A DNA stretch of 64,000 nucleotides, from assembly GCA_958366705.1 (NCBI GenBank), contig CATXCB010000008.1:50689-114688 (forward strand), in the 5' to 3' direction. Under the pieces are notes generated by a model that saw nothing but the letters and a program-made list of their open reading frames with translations, was not told the DNA's origin and ran no database searches. The first letter of the stretch is position 1; the number at the start of each line of letters is the position of its first letter. The translations under genes and the position numbers were made by a program. Shown one piece after another: positions 1 to 9,129 of the stretch. Source of the stretch: an uncultured bacterium. Lineage in GTDB: Bacteria > Cyanobacteriota > Vampirovibrionia > Gastranaerophilales > Gastranaerophilaceae.

Positions 1-841
1 CACATAAACCAGACCTTAAGGCTACTATACCTTTTGATACACTTGCAAGATACAAAACTTCTTCGATATCAAAAAATATATTTGGAGTAAATATTGATAA
101 ATTTTCATTATTTGCAAGAGAAAATACAACGCTGTATCCCATATATTGCAACTCACCTGCAAGTGATAACCAAAACGAATGAGGAAGACTACCAATAGTA
201 AAAGCTTCTGGCACAAGTACAACCAAGTTTTCTATATCTAATCCCATACTTTGCATTTTTCTTCCTACACTACTTTTTATCTGGATATCAAATTTAAAAT
301 CACATTCATCAAATTTTTCTAAATCTAAAGTCTTTTTTAACGCAACTGGATATGTCATCCCCTCTTCAAATTCAGAAAATAAACGCATTGACTCTTTTAA
401 CGTATTTGGATAAATATGAAATATATGCCTTTTATAACTATAAAGTCTTTGTTTGAGAGCTTGATTTTTTTTATTTATATCAAATTCAATAAATTCAGCG
501 TCAATACCAAAGACTTTTAATAAACTTTGCTGAGCAAAGTTCGATACCACTACGCAGGGATTTTTTGCATTATATTTTTTTACCAAAGCCCTATAAAAAT
601 AACAAAACATATAAGCTTCACCTAAAGCTTTTGGTCTTACTATAAATATATGGTCATATTCTGGAATTTTCTCAAGAATTTCGTCAAAAATATTAAATTT
701 AATAAATTTCTCACGAGGAAATATTTCAAAACAGTTTTCACTGAAACCTTCACCAAAAGCCTTTCCCCACTTGGCAACAAAAACACCAAATATCGACAAA
801 AAACATTCCTGATTATACTTAACTAAATTAACTAAGCACAT
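1..841 (-). CDS. Glycosyltransferase-like protein, partial at left edge
   Basis: An open frame starts at an ATG (839-841) and runs without a stop off the left edge, giving 280 residues with the C-terminus missing. GGAG lies just upstream, and the ATG is one base after the stop of the preceding gene, so translation is probably coupled. The N-terminal half has a beta-strand followed by 'RPKALGEAY', like the start of a GT-B fold. The last visible part reads 'ASVSKGIVALRSGLC', resembling the nucleotide-sugar-binding end of polysaccharide glycosyltransferases. No signal peptide or membrane segment is visible. A role in surface-glycan assembly is inferred from this and from the neighbouring DUF115-like gene. 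The family assignment is tentative. Confidence 0.55.
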   Translation of the reverse strand, partial: MCLVNLVKYNQECFLSIFGVFVAKWGKAFGEGFSENCFEIFPREKFIKFNIFDEILEKIPEYDHIFIVRPKALGEAYMFCYFYRALVKKYNAKNPCVVVSNFAQQSLLKVFGIDAEFIEFDINKKNQALKQRLYSYKRHIFHIYPNTLKESMRLFSEFEEGMTYPVALKKTLDLEKFDECDFKFDIQIKSSVGRKMQSMGLDIENLVVLVPEAFTIGSLPHSFWLSLAGELQYMGYSVVFSLANNENLSIFTPNIFFDIEEVLYLASVSKGIVALRSGLC

Positions 842-842
842 A

Positions 843-1817
843 TTATCTCCCAACCATAAGTTCTTGATTGTCTGTATAATAATCTTTAAACAACCCTTTT
901 AACCCAACTGGATTCACTGATATAATTTCTATTTTAGGATATATTGCCTCAGCAAAAGTTTTAAAAGACTCCCAGCTTGCATATTGCGTACTATAATTAT
1001 GATTTGATTGAGAACTTTCTGAATAACTAACATTACAATCGCATCCAACTAGAAATATTCTACGAGGATTTGTATATAAAATAAATTGTAAAGCTGAGTA
1101 TGCAGTACCTCCAATATCTCCCAATGGTTCACATTCTAAATTAATAGCCCAACGCTTATCTCTAGAATCTAATAAAAGATACGGATAATTATTTTCTTCA
1201 TAAAATCTATACTGAGGAATCCTAGATATTGCCATTTTATTAACATTTTGGTTATAAGCCAAACGATGGGGCGAAGGTATTCCATAAAATTTTTTACAAT
1301 TATTGCCTATATATTTTTCTATATCTTCATTTAGTTGTTCTGAATTAGTAAAAAAATCATTTACAAAAAGATAATCAAATTTAATATTATCCAGATAAAC
1401 TCCAGCATTCATACCGACATGAATAGCTCCTTTTATTGGTTTATAAATTTTACTTGTTGGACCACAAGCCACTAATACAACATCCTGCCCTTCATATTTT
1501 CTCTTAAAATTTATAAAATAAGAATGTTGCGATTGAACTTGACTAAGAACTCGCATATCCCAGTATATCTTTTCTAAACGATTGCTAATATTCTTATCTA
1601 AATATTTTTTAAAATTGGTAAAAATACTATATTTTTTATAAAACTGAATACCTAAAATATAGTATTTCTTTAAATATGAATTTGATTTAATTTTAAACAG
1701 CCCAAACACATAGGACCTGACTTTAAAGCCGAATCGATATTTTTGCTTGTATAATGTAACTCCAAAAATTTTTAAAACCTTTTCATTTTTTAAATTTTTA
1801 TATGAAAATATTTTCAC
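843..1817 (-). CDS. DUF115/MptE-like putative glycan-modifying protein
   Basis: This 324-residue protein starts at GTG (1817) behind a GGAGAG ribosome site. The core has 'VVLVACGPTS' at about 113-122, a nucleotide-binding-like strand-loop, and 'GGTAY' (236-240) followed by 'FLVGCD' (255-260). These fit the DUF115/sialyltransferase-like proteins found in flagellin and LPS glycan loci. Residues 15-63 contain three imperfect copies of a short motif, roughly hydrophobic-F/L-G-hydrophobic-x-hydrophobic-Y-K-K, a lead-in seen in front of some LPS glycosyltransferases. It overlaps the leader of the next gene, so the two are one operon in a glycan locus extending left. The substrate cannot be inferred. 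Confidence 0.55.
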   Translation of the reverse strand: MKIFSYKNLKNEKVLKIFGVTLYKQKYRFGFKVRSYVFGLFKIKSNSYLKKYYILGIQFYKKYSIFTNFKKYLDKNISNRLEKIYWDMRVLSQVQSQHSYFINFKRKYEGQDVVLVACGPTSKIYKPIKGAIHVGMNAGVYLDNIKFDYLFVNDFFTNSEQLNEDIEKYIGNNCKKFYGIPSPHRLAYNQNVNKMAISRIPQYRFYEENNYPYLLLDSRDKRWAINLECEPLGDIGGTAYSALQFILYTNPRRIFLVGCDCNVSYSESSQSNHNYSTQYASWESFKTFAEAIYPKIEIISVNPVGLKGLFKDYYTDNQELMVGR

Positions 1818-1982
1818 ATTCTCTCCATTATTCTTTTAAATCAACCTGTATATCAAGAGCTTTCTAAATAGTACCAATATTATTTATTTAGATAATAAAA
1901 AAAACAAAGGCATTAAGATATTAGCCATACGGGTAGTAGTTTACAGCGTATTTTAATGTATATAAGCAGATTTATAATTACG

Positions 1983-1991
1983 TGGTATAAT
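1983..1991 (+). promoter_or_regulatory. Extended -10 promoter candidate
   Basis: TGG followed by TATAAT forms an extended -10 element about 90 bases before the gene at 2082. No good -35 is present, as expected for an extended -10 promoter. The rest of the 1818-2081 gap shows no RNA gene or open frame I can support. Confidence 0.4.
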
Positions 1992-2081
1992 AAAAATCCC
2001 CCACATAAAATTTTATTTATTTTAAATATTATTTATCAAAAAATTTATTGACAGTTTATATAGCTAGACAAAGGAAAAATT

Positions 2082-4460
2082 ATGAATATACAAAGTGTTA
2101 CACTTCCCCTGCTAAAAAATTATTCACAACAAAATAAATTAAAAAAAGAAAATTCAAAAACAGATTTACTGCAAGAAAACAGATACGACAATATTAATTA
2201 TTCACAAATAGCTTTTGGAGCTATTTACAATGTTAAGCAAGCAAAAATAATAAATATAGATTCTGAAAAAAATAAATTATTAAAAACAATTTCTGAAATG
2301 TTAAGTTCTCAAACAGATAATTGTGCATTTGAAGATTTATTAATAAATACTCTAAAAACAAACCTTAACACAATTAGAGCTAAACTACAAAGACAAAAAG
2401 TTATACTGGAAGAACTGGCTATTCTCTCGTCAAATGTAAAAACAATGAACAGCCAACAACAATTAAATAAGCTGAATCAATTAAAAAAAGAATTTAAATT
2501 ACTTAATAACAATAAACTTTCTTTTACTCCAAAAAATGAAAAAACTAAAGATGAAAATTTGGACTATCAGCTATTAAACAAATTTAAAAATGCAATTTTG
2601 GAAGAAAATTTCAACTTAAAACAAGTATTCTTAAATCATTTCAACAAGCTAAACAATACAACATCAATTAAAGATTTAAACAAAAATTTCCCGCAAATTA
2701 AAGTTCCCCAAAATCCTGCTTATGTTATTGCAAAAAAGATAGAAGCTGTTCTTACCAGAGATTTTTACGAAAAGCTAGACCAATTATATGAAAAGCAAGA
2801 TGACAAACAACTTACAAAATTAACCAGCAGCACAATTCAGAATTTTATAAACCAAATTGGAGAAAAATTTAACGTTGCCCCGGAGAATATAACAAACAAA
2901 ATAGCTCCATATATAAAAGACTTAATAACTACAAGATATGCTAACTCTAAAGTAAATAATTGTTTTTCTTCAATTCCTGAAGTTCGAAAGATTAAAACTC
3001 CGCAAATTACAGAAAATGATATCAAACTTTTATCGGTAGATTTTGATGATTTTGTACTGTCTGTTCTGAAAAAACAATATTTAGAATCTCAAAAATTAAA
3101 TGAAATAATTTATGAAAATGGAAACACATTTATTGCTCTGAATTCCATAAAAGAACCTGAATACAAATTTGAAAAAATATCTGAAAAAATAAAAAAAATA
3201 ATAAAAACAGTAGATACTCTTCATAATGCTCAAAGAGATTACGATAATTTTGATATAAAACAACTAAAAAACAGACTAAATTTCTATGCAAACAGCAGCT
3301 TGGGCGATAATGAAAAACTTCTTGAATTAATTATTGATTTTGACACATCAAGTCTTGAAAAAGAAGATAAAAAATATGCAATAAAATTTTTACAAGAATT
3401 AGATAAAATTTCAGACAGCAATAAAACAATTGAAGAGAGTTTAAACACAATAACAACAGAAAAAATTACCCCACGGGAAACTGAAAAATTAAACGAAGTT
3501 GAACGACAGCAAACTGCAGAAAAAATAAAACTTGAACAACAAAATAAGTTTAAATTAAGAAAATTAAAAAAGGATTTTGATGAATCCATTAATATTTTAT
3601 ATTCAAATAATCTGAATAATATTGCGAATAATTGTTCTAAATACCGCCCTGAAAACCTTGATAATAAAACAATTGACGCGGCTAATTATATAATAAAAGT
3701 TGTTAAGGACAATATAAATACACACACTAATACCATCGATAAAAAACGTATTGAAACAAATCTTATAAGATGGGAATCATATAATTTTTATAAAAATAAT
3801 GATAACTCATCACCTATCTATAAACAAGCAATTAAATTTGCAAAAGAAGCGGATGGCTCAATCAATATTGATAAAGCCGGAAAGTATATTATAAATACAG
3901 AAATTGTAAAAAATTATCCACAGAGTTTAGAACTGGTAAACACTCCGGAAATATTCACCAGAATCATAGAAAAATCCGGTTATGATACAGAAAATGCAGT
4001 TAAATATTTATGCAAATATGATGACTATCAAGATTTAAATACAAACGAAAAAACATATCTTTCCGAACTGATTAAAATATTTGATGCAAAAGATAATATC
4101 GATAAAATATTGCTAAGATATATTATAGAAAATGACTACATTAAAACTGATACCACAGTTGCATCAATTATTAATAACAAAGGCAGTGAATCAATTAATG
4201 CGACTATAAGCTCTAAGGCAAAACAACAAATTTATAACAAATATAAATATCCTATATGTCTTGAATATTTAAAAGGATTTGAAGATGCTCTTTCTTCATT
4301 TGCAGGAGCAACAGGCGAATCCGGCATAAAACAGATGGGACGCAATAACAAATCGTTAGAATACCGAATAGAATTAAAAATCAAAGGACATGATGACAGA
4401 TTATTTTCCAGCCGTAATGATTATTATTTCGATATTTTTTCAGATAAAGGATTACATTAA
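2082..4460 (+). CDS. Large helical protein with N-terminal F-G-A tag, function unknown
   Basis: I do not recognise the domain of this 792-residue protein. The ATG follows AAGGA at proper spacing. There is no signal peptide or membrane segment. Residues 43-47 read 'IAFGA', which fits the short tag near the N-terminus of several otherwise unrelated proteins in this window. The remainder is rich in Lys, Asn, Glu and Ile and looks almost wholly helical, with probable coiled coils around residues 50-120 and 450-500. The last 60 residues contain a glycine-rich patch ('SSFAGATGESG'). It stands alone between an extended -10 promoter candidate and a strong terminator. It appears to be lineage-specific; effector, structural or adhesin-like roles cannot be separated from sequence. 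Confidence 0.75.
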   Translation: MNIQSVTLPLLKNYSQQNKLKKENSKTDLLQENRYDNINYSQIAFGAIYNVKQAKIINIDSEKNKLLKTISEMLSSQTDNCAFEDLLINTLKTNLNTIRAKLQRQKVILEELAILSSNVKTMNSQQQLNKLNQLKKEFKLLNNNKLSFTPKNEKTKDENLDYQLLNKFKNAILEENFNLKQVFLNHFNKLNNTTSIKDLNKNFPQIKVPQNPAYVIAKKIEAVLTRDFYEKLDQLYEKQDDKQLTKLTSSTIQNFINQIGEKFNVAPENITNKIAPYIKDLITTRYANSKVNNCFSSIPEVRKIKTPQITENDIKLLSVDFDDFVLSVLKKQYLESQKLNEIIYENGNTFIALNSIKEPEYKFEKISEKIKKIIKTVDTLHNAQRDYDNFDIKQLKNRLNFYANSSLGDNEKLLELIIDFDTSSLEKEDKKYAIKFLQELDKISDSNKTIEESLNTITTEKITPRETEKLNEVERQQTAEKIKLEQQNKFKLRKLKKDFDESINILYSNNLNNIANNCSKYRPENLDNKTIDAANYIIKVVKDNINTHTNTIDKKRIETNLIRWESYNFYKNNDNSSPIYKQAIKFAKEADGSINIDKAGKYIINTEIVKNYPQSLELVNTPEIFTRIIEKSGYDTENAVKYLCKYDDYQDLNTNEKTYLSELIKIFDAKDNIDKILLRYIIENDYIKTDTTVASIINNKGSESINATISSKAKQQIYNKYKYPICLEYLKGFEDALSSFAGATGESGIKQMGRNNKSLEYRIELKIKGHDDRLFSSRNDYYFDIFSDKGLH

Positions 4461-4467
4461 AAAATAT

Positions 4468-4503
4468 AGCACCGCGTGGCTCAAAATTTGAGCCCGCGGT
4501 GCT
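4468..4503. terminator. Bidirectional intrinsic terminator
   Basis: A long near-perfect stem (AGCACCGCG... / ...CGCGGTGCT) lies between two convergent genes. An A-run on its left becomes a U-run for minus-strand transcripts. Confidence 0.85.
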
Positions 4504-4519
4504 TATTAAAATTCAAAAT

Positions 4520-4939
4520 TTATACAGCTTTTTCTGAAATAGAATCCCTATTATTCATAGGATTCCAGCTATCTTTTAAATTATTTTTAATCAGATTCTG
4601 ATAAAAATTTTCTTTGAAATCCAATAATTCCAATTGTTTTTGAAGCTCAACCATCTGCTGTTTTGCTCTTTCTTTTGTCGCTAAAATAATTTGATAACGT
4701 TCTGGAATAGTGGAATCACCAATTATGCACAAATCAATATATCGTTTTATAGCTTTATTTTCAGTTCCAACAGAACGAAGACATTTTACAATCTTTACCC
4801 AATCTAAATCACTATCTGAAAAAAGCCTTATATTATTTTCATTTCTTTTAATAAAAGGAAAAAATCCGCTTTTTGCCCAGAACCTCAAAGTATGTTCTGA
4901 AACGTCCATTTTTTCTGCAACTTCTTTTATTGTGTACAT
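4520..4939 (-). CDS. MerR-family transcriptional regulator
   Basis: This 139-residue protein has a typical MerR winged helix at residues 1-70: 'YTIKEVAEKMDVSEHTLRFW' then 'RLFSDSDLDWV'. A coiled-coil dimerisation helix follows at about 90-125. The usual Tyr-Tyr of 'LRYYE' is replaced by Phe-Trp. Only one Cys is seen in the effector region, so metal sensing is unlikely. The start is placed at 4939 because GGAGG sits just upstream. A longer reading to 5005 would add a hydrophobic stretch without a ribosome site. An AACTATTTTTAGTT palindrome at about 5018-5031 upstream could be an autoregulatory operator. The target is unknown; the nearest candidates are itself or dxs. Confidence 0.85.
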   Translation of the reverse strand: MYTIKEVAEKMDVSEHTLRFWAKSGFFPFIKRNENNIRLFSDSDLDWVKIVKCLRSVGTENKAIKRYIDLCIIGDSTIPERYQIILATKERAKQQMVELQKQLELLDFKENFYQNLIKNNLKDSWNPMNNRDSISEKAV

Positions 4940-5084
4940 AATCAGCCTCCATTGAAAAACTATTTTTATCCATAATATATCACAGACAATTGTTAAAACT
5001 ATCATCCAGAACTAACTAAAAATAGTTGGATTCACAAAACGTAATTTTCTGTTCCTGATTAAATGTTTTGGTTTTGTTTTCATC

Positions 5085-5200
5085 GTCATTCCGAACCTGG
5101 TACGGAATCTCTTGGTTTGACATTTTAATTCAAATCCTGAAACAAATTCAAGATGGTATTCCAAAATCTCCACATAACAATTTATATATTCAGAATAACA
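5085..5200. repeat. REP-like degenerate intergenic repeat
   Basis: The 366-base gap 4940-5305 has no supported gene. It contains a unit beginning CGTCATTCCGAA with an ATTCCG/CGGAAT dyad (5088-5093 and 5103-5108), and a second diverged unit around CCTGAAACAAATTCA (from 5147). A related unit with a CCTGAA/TTCAGG dyad occurs at 63078-63100. The pattern resembles palindromic intergenic repeats that start 'GTCATTCC' or 'GTCATCCTGAA'. The function is unknown. Confidence 0.5.
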
Positions 5201-5246
5201 TGGCTAGATTAAACGAGGACAACATTTAAAATAAATAAATTTTGAA

Positions 5247-5281
5247 CGGCAAAGTCGGAATATTTATTCCCGACTTTGCCG
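5247..5281 (-). terminator. Intrinsic terminator after dxs
   Basis: A perfect stem (CGGCAAAGTCGG / CCGACTTTGCCG) with an A+T-rich loop lies 25 bases after the dxs stop. The U-tract on the minus strand is interrupted. Confidence 0.7.
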
Positions 5282-5305
5282 CTTTTCAAAAATATAATAT
5301 GACAT

Positions 5306-7054
5306 TTACAAAATTTTTGAAATATCTTCAACAATAAGTTCTTTTGTCAGGTGATATCTTTCATAAAGTTCTTCTAACGGAACTCTATCTGTAAACTCTT
5401 TTTTACTTCCAAAATTCAGGACTCTCATATCTGAATTTCCGTAGAAACGTGCAATTTTTTCTCCAAATCCGCCGTTTAACAATCCATCTTCAAGAGTTAC
5501 TACAATTTTATGATTTTGTTTTAAATCTTCCAATAACTCCTCATCAATACCAGTAATAAATTTTGGATTAATCAAAGTTGCCTCAATACCTAATTTATTT
5601 TTAAGTTCATCTTTTACATCTTTTGCAAGATTAAAGAAATTACCTAAACCAAGCAGTGCAACTTTTTCACCTTTTGCATCGACTTTGAATTTATTTAACT
5701 GTGAATAATCTGTAGTATCCTGAACTCCTGATGATACAAAATTACCAAAAGGAACTCTAATAGCAACAGGAAATTCTTTTTGTTCCACAGACCAATCAAG
5801 CATTTTTAAATATTCTTCTTTAGTTGTTGGAGCAAGGTACACAAGGTTTGGAATATTTGATAAAAACGGAATATCAAATGAGCCAAGGTGAGTTGAATCT
5901 GCTGGTGAAATTCCTCCCCAGTAAACAAGCATAGTTATTGGAGAATTATTTAAACATAAATCTTGAGAAATTTGATCATAACTCCTTTGAACAAAAGAAC
6001 TCATAATAGCTAAAACAGGTTTAGCACCACAAGTTGCAAGGGCAGATGCATACGCAACCGCATGTTCCTCTGCAATTCCTACATCGACATATTGTTTGCC
6101 CATTTTTTCTCTAAAATCCTTACTGAACCCATGAACCCCGGGAGTTGCAGGATTTATAACAACAAATGACGGGTCTTTTTTAGCTTTTTCAAGCATATAA
6201 CTTGTAGTTATAGAATTATAGTCTTCAACTTGAGGTACAGGATTATTAAAAGTATCTACAGTACCTGGCATAATCCAGTGAAAAGCCTCTTTATTTTGCT
6301 CAGCTAAAGCAAGACCATGTCCTTTGATTGTGCAGATATGAACAACAACAGGATGATTCGTATCTTTAACTTTTTCAAAGACATCAATTAATTTTTGAAT
6401 ATTATTACCATCGCCAAGGTACAAGTATTCAAATCCCAGAGATTTAAAGAAATTGCATTCTGCTTCTCCATTTGTTTCTCTTAAAGTTTTCAAGTTCTGA
6501 TAAAGTCCGCCCTGATTTTCTGCAATAGACATATCATTGTCATTCACAACAATAATCATATTAGAACCAAGAACAGCTGCGTTATTAAAACCCTCATAAG
6601 CTTCACCGCCGCTGAGTGAACCGTCACCGATTAAAGCTATAACATTTCCTTTTTCACCTTTCAAATCTCTTGCTTTAGCAACACCTGCAGCTAAACTTAC
6701 AGAAGTAGAAGTATGCCCGACTTTAAAAATATCATGTTCACTTTCTTCAGGTGCCGTATAACCTGTATATTTTAAATATTTATCAGAATCCGTAAAACCT
6801 TCTTTTCTGCCTGTTAAAATTTTATGAGGATAACATTGATGAGAAACATCATAAATAATTTTATCCACAGGAGAATTAAAAACATAATGCATAGCAATTG
6901 TTGTTTCTACAATCCCAAGATTTGGCCCCATGTGTCCGCCAATTGTGTTCACTTTTTTTATAATTAATTGCCTCATCTCTTCAGCCAGAGTATTGAGTTC
7001 ATCTATTGAAAGATGTTTTAAATCATTTGGATTATTCACTTTATCTAAAATCAT
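5306..7054 (-). CDS. dxs: 1-deoxy-D-xylulose-5-phosphate synthase, short DXS-like form
   Basis: The protein is a thiamine-diphosphate enzyme of the DXS family, which joins pyruvate and glyceraldehyde-3-phosphate in the MEP isoprenoid pathway. At 582 residues it is about 40 shorter than usual. Visible marks are 'HQCYPHKILTGR' (73-84), 'GHTSTSVS' (113-120), the ThDP motif 'GDGSLSGG' (143-150) with 'NDND' (171-174), and the catalytic Glu in 'AEEHA' (E329). The linker after 'AENQGG' is about 45 residues shorter than in standard DXS. The usual 'DRAG' substrate-binding segment reads 'VYWGGISPADSTHLG'. This resembles the diverged DXS-like clade of some Firmicutes, so bona fide DXS activity is not certain. 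A strong AAAGGGG ribosome site precedes the ATG. Confidence 0.85.
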   Translation of the reverse strand: MILDKVNNPNDLKHLSIDELNTLAEEMRQLIIKKVNTIGGHMGPNLGIVETTIAMHYVFNSPVDKIIYDVSHQCYPHKILTGRKEGFTDSDKYLKYTGYTAPEESEHDIFKVGHTSTSVSLAAGVAKARDLKGEKGNVIALIGDGSLSGGEAYEGFNNAAVLGSNMIIVVNDNDMSIAENQGGLYQNLKTLRETNGEAECNFFKSLGFEYLYLGDGNNIQKLIDVFEKVKDTNHPVVVHICTIKGHGLALAEQNKEAFHWIMPGTVDTFNNPVPQVEDYNSITTSYMLEKAKKDPSFVVINPATPGVHGFSKDFREKMGKQYVDVGIAEEHAVAYASALATCGAKPVLAIMSSFVQRSYDQISQDLCLNNSPITMLVYWGGISPADSTHLGSFDIPFLSNIPNLVYLAPTTKEEYLKMLDWSVEQKEFPVAIRVPFGNFVSSGVQDTTDYSQLNKFKVDAKGEKVALLGLGNFFNLAKDVKDELKNKLGIEATLINPKFITGIDEELLEDLKQNHKIVVTLEDGLLNGGFGEKIARFYGNSDMRVLNFGSKKEFTDRVPLEELYERYHLTKELIVEDISKIL

Positions 7055-7096
7055 AATGCCCCTTTCTTTATAGTAACTAATAGCTAATATAATTAT

Positions 7097-7127
7097 ATAT
7101 TACACCTTGAGAGCGACTATCAGTCAA
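7097..7127 (-). promoter_or_regulatory. Possible dxs promoter
   Basis: On the minus strand TTGACT (7122-7127) is followed after 19 bases by TAATAT (7097-7102), about 45 bases before the dxs start. The spacing is slightly long. Confidence 0.35.
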
Positions 7128-7221
7128 GAGAAAATTTAAAATATTTGTATAAATTAAACTTTCAGGCAATGTAAATAGCCAGTTAAATTTGTAAAATAAT
7201 TAAAAATAAGGAGAAATTATT

Positions 7222-7563
7222 ATGTTAACATTTATTTTACGTTGGATAGCTTTTGCACTTATTATTATGCTGGTAGGCTGGCTAATACCCGGAATTTCTA
7301 TTGAAAATTTCATTTCTGCAATGATTGTAACAGTTGTAATTGCACTTATTAATGCCTTTATAAAACCTGTTATACTACTTTTAACACTTCCGATAAATAT
7401 ATTTACTCTTGGAATATTTACACTCGTAATTAACGCTCTGCTTTTTATGTTTGCAGCATACATTGTACCAGGAATTGAAGTAGATGGATTTTTAAGCGCT
7501 TTATTAGGTTCTGTCCTACTTTCTATTTTCTCGGTAGGCCTATCAAATATATCAAAAGATTAA
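7222..7563 (+). CDS. Four-helix membrane protein, phage holin family 4 (YvlD-like)
   Basis: This 113-residue protein is almost entirely four hydrophobic helices. It carries the family signature 'INAFIKPVILLLTLPINIFTLG' split around residues 35-57, and a second 'INALLFMFAAYIVPG'. These match the small YvlD/'phage holin 4' membrane family (Pfam PF04020). Despite the name, members are ordinary chromosomal genes, and no lysis genes are nearby. AAGGAG lies six to eight bases before the ATG. The cellular role is unknown, possibly envelope stress. Confidence 0.85.
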   Translation: MLTFILRWIAFALIIMLVGWLIPGISIENFISAMIVTVVIALINAFIKPVILLLTLPINIFTLGIFTLVINALLFMFAAYIVPGIEVDGFLSALLGSVLLSIFSVGLSNISKD

Positions 7564-7612
7564 TTCCTACAGCAAATTCTTTCACTTTCTTTTCCATTCT
7601 GCCATTTAAAAG

Positions 7613-7646
7613 AACCGGGCGGTAACCATATGGTTACCGCCCGGTT
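7613..7646. terminator. Bidirectional intrinsic terminator
   Basis: A 16-base perfect inverted repeat (AACCGGGCGGTAACCA and its complement) lies between convergent genes. Confidence 0.85.
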
Positions 7647-7682
7647 TGTATATTTATAAGTAACTAAAAATAGTGCAATAAA

Positions 7683-8978
7683 TTACATCTCAAAATCTTT
7701 AGTACTCATTTTCTTATATTCTTCCGGCGTAACAGTATCAGGTGCTTGAGCTTTTGTTTGCATACCTCGTTCACTAAGTTTTGATAAATCTTTTTGAAGA
7801 GATGAAGACGCCAAAACAATATCTCTATCCTTTTGAGTTGAAATAACGCGTACAGTCATTTCTGTAGGAGAACCATCCTTGCTTACAGCTTTTTGAACCT
7901 TATAGCTAGCCCAGTCTTCCGGTAAATCTTCAATAAACATATAATCTTTGTTTTCGCCAAGACGTTTATCAACTTCATTCTCCAGAATATTAGTAACATA
8001 TTCTTTTTGAGATTTGAAACGACAAGGGTAAACTATTTTTGAACCGATAACTTCTTCCGGATCACGTTTTTCATGTTTTTTAAACAGTTCCGCAGCAGCA
8101 GCAAGATGTCCAAGTTCGTAGTCCACAAACTGTTCCCAAACAGGTTTTAACATCTCATCAACTTCGTCTTCCATACAGTTATAGTATGTACAAACTTCAG
8201 TAAATTCATGAAGCAATAATTTTTCATACATTGATTCTGTAGGATCAATTAAAGATTCATACATTGTAACATGTTCTTCTTCAACATCTTTAATTTCAGC
8301 ATAAGTTTCTCTAATGCATTCATTACCATATTCCATACCGTGCTCGGCATAATAGTTGTGAGTTTGCTGTTCTCCAGATACAAGAGTTAATATATTAACT
8401 TTCGTTTGAGGGTCTGCAGTTGCCTTATCATAAGGCTTTCTTAAACGAATTGTATTATCATTATGATGGAATTGAGTCGGACGGCTAAGCATAACATCGG
8501 TTTGAGCCTGAACAATTTCATTAGGGCTGATACCGTGCTCCATATAAGCCCACTGGCTGTATCTATACAAATGATCAAAATCTTCGAGCAATCCAAAATC
8601 AAATGTTTCTTTTACATAATCATCAGGTTCGTTCTGAGCCATCCAGGCTGTTAAATCTACTGCAACCTGTTCATATCCCAATGTAGTCTCAAGTACAGAT
8701 TGATCAGCCGGTGCCATCCAATTAACTGTTGTTTGCTGCATGTCCTCAATACGCTTGGTCAAAGCTAAAAATTTCTTTGTTTCTTCATCGCCGGTAATAC
8801 GTGAAAAATTATGTTTAAAATTCCACGCTTCAATTTCTATCCCATTCATAAGGATTTGTCTTGTTCTGGTATAACAATCTACCTCATATTTATTAAAATG
8901 TCTGTGTGCTATATCATGCCAGCTTCTAAGCTGTTTTTCAATAGCCACTCCTTTTTCTTTTAACGGATTAAAACTCAT
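7683..8978 (-). CDS. Large ferritin-like di-iron protein
   Basis: The start is set at ATG 8978 because AGGAG lies nine bases upstream; a TTG at 9011 would lack a good site. The 431-residue protein is mainly helical and soluble. The middle contains the ferritin-like series Glu ('SGEQQTHNYY'), ExxH ('VEEEHVTMY'), Glu ('LLHEFTEVC') and ExxH ('YELGHLAAAA'), the ligand set of a four-helix di-iron bundle. The N-terminal 150 residues are helical and Trp-rich and could be a second, degenerate bundle. The C-terminal 100 residues are not recognised. Roles in peroxide or iron handling are plausible, but the family exceeds ordinary ferritin, rubrerythrin and manganese-catalase lengths. It lies alone between terminators or gaps. 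Confidence 0.6.
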   Translation of the reverse strand: MSFNPLKEKGVAIEKQLRSWHDIAHRHFNKYEVDCYTRTRQILMNGIEIEAWNFKHNFSRITGDEETKKFLALTKRIEDMQQTTVNWMAPADQSVLETTLGYEQVAVDLTAWMAQNEPDDYVKETFDFGLLEDFDHLYRYSQWAYMEHGISPNEIVQAQTDVMLSRPTQFHHNDNTIRLRKPYDKATADPQTKVNILTLVSGEQQTHNYYAEHGMEYGNECIRETYAEIKDVEEEHVTMYESLIDPTESMYEKLLLHEFTEVCTYYNCMEDEVDEMLKPVWEQFVDYELGHLAAAAELFKKHEKRDPEEVIGSKIVYPCRFKSQKEYVTNILENEVDKRLGENKDYMFIEDLPEDWASYKVQKAVSKDGSPTEMTVRVISTQKDRDIVLASSSLQKDLSKLSERGMQTKAQAPDTVTPEEYKKMSTKDFEM

Positions 8979-9129
8979 TCTATAAAACTCCTTTCTTTTA
9001 GGTTCGCTCAATTTTAATACAGATTAAAAAAGTTTTTATCAGTTACCTGACCAGATAAATTAGGATTATTCATTGTCAAAAATTAATATTTCGGCTAATA
9101 TTTAAGCAATAAATTATAGGAATTAAAAA

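Noticed and set aside
4940..5005. N-terminal membrane anchor on the MerR regulator
   Set aside because: A GGAGG ribosome site just before the inner ATG shows the hydrophobic run is untranslated leader.
7222..7563. Prophage lysis cassette because of the 'holin' family name
   Set aside because: YvlD-type proteins are common chromosomal membrane proteins and no phage genes are nearby.
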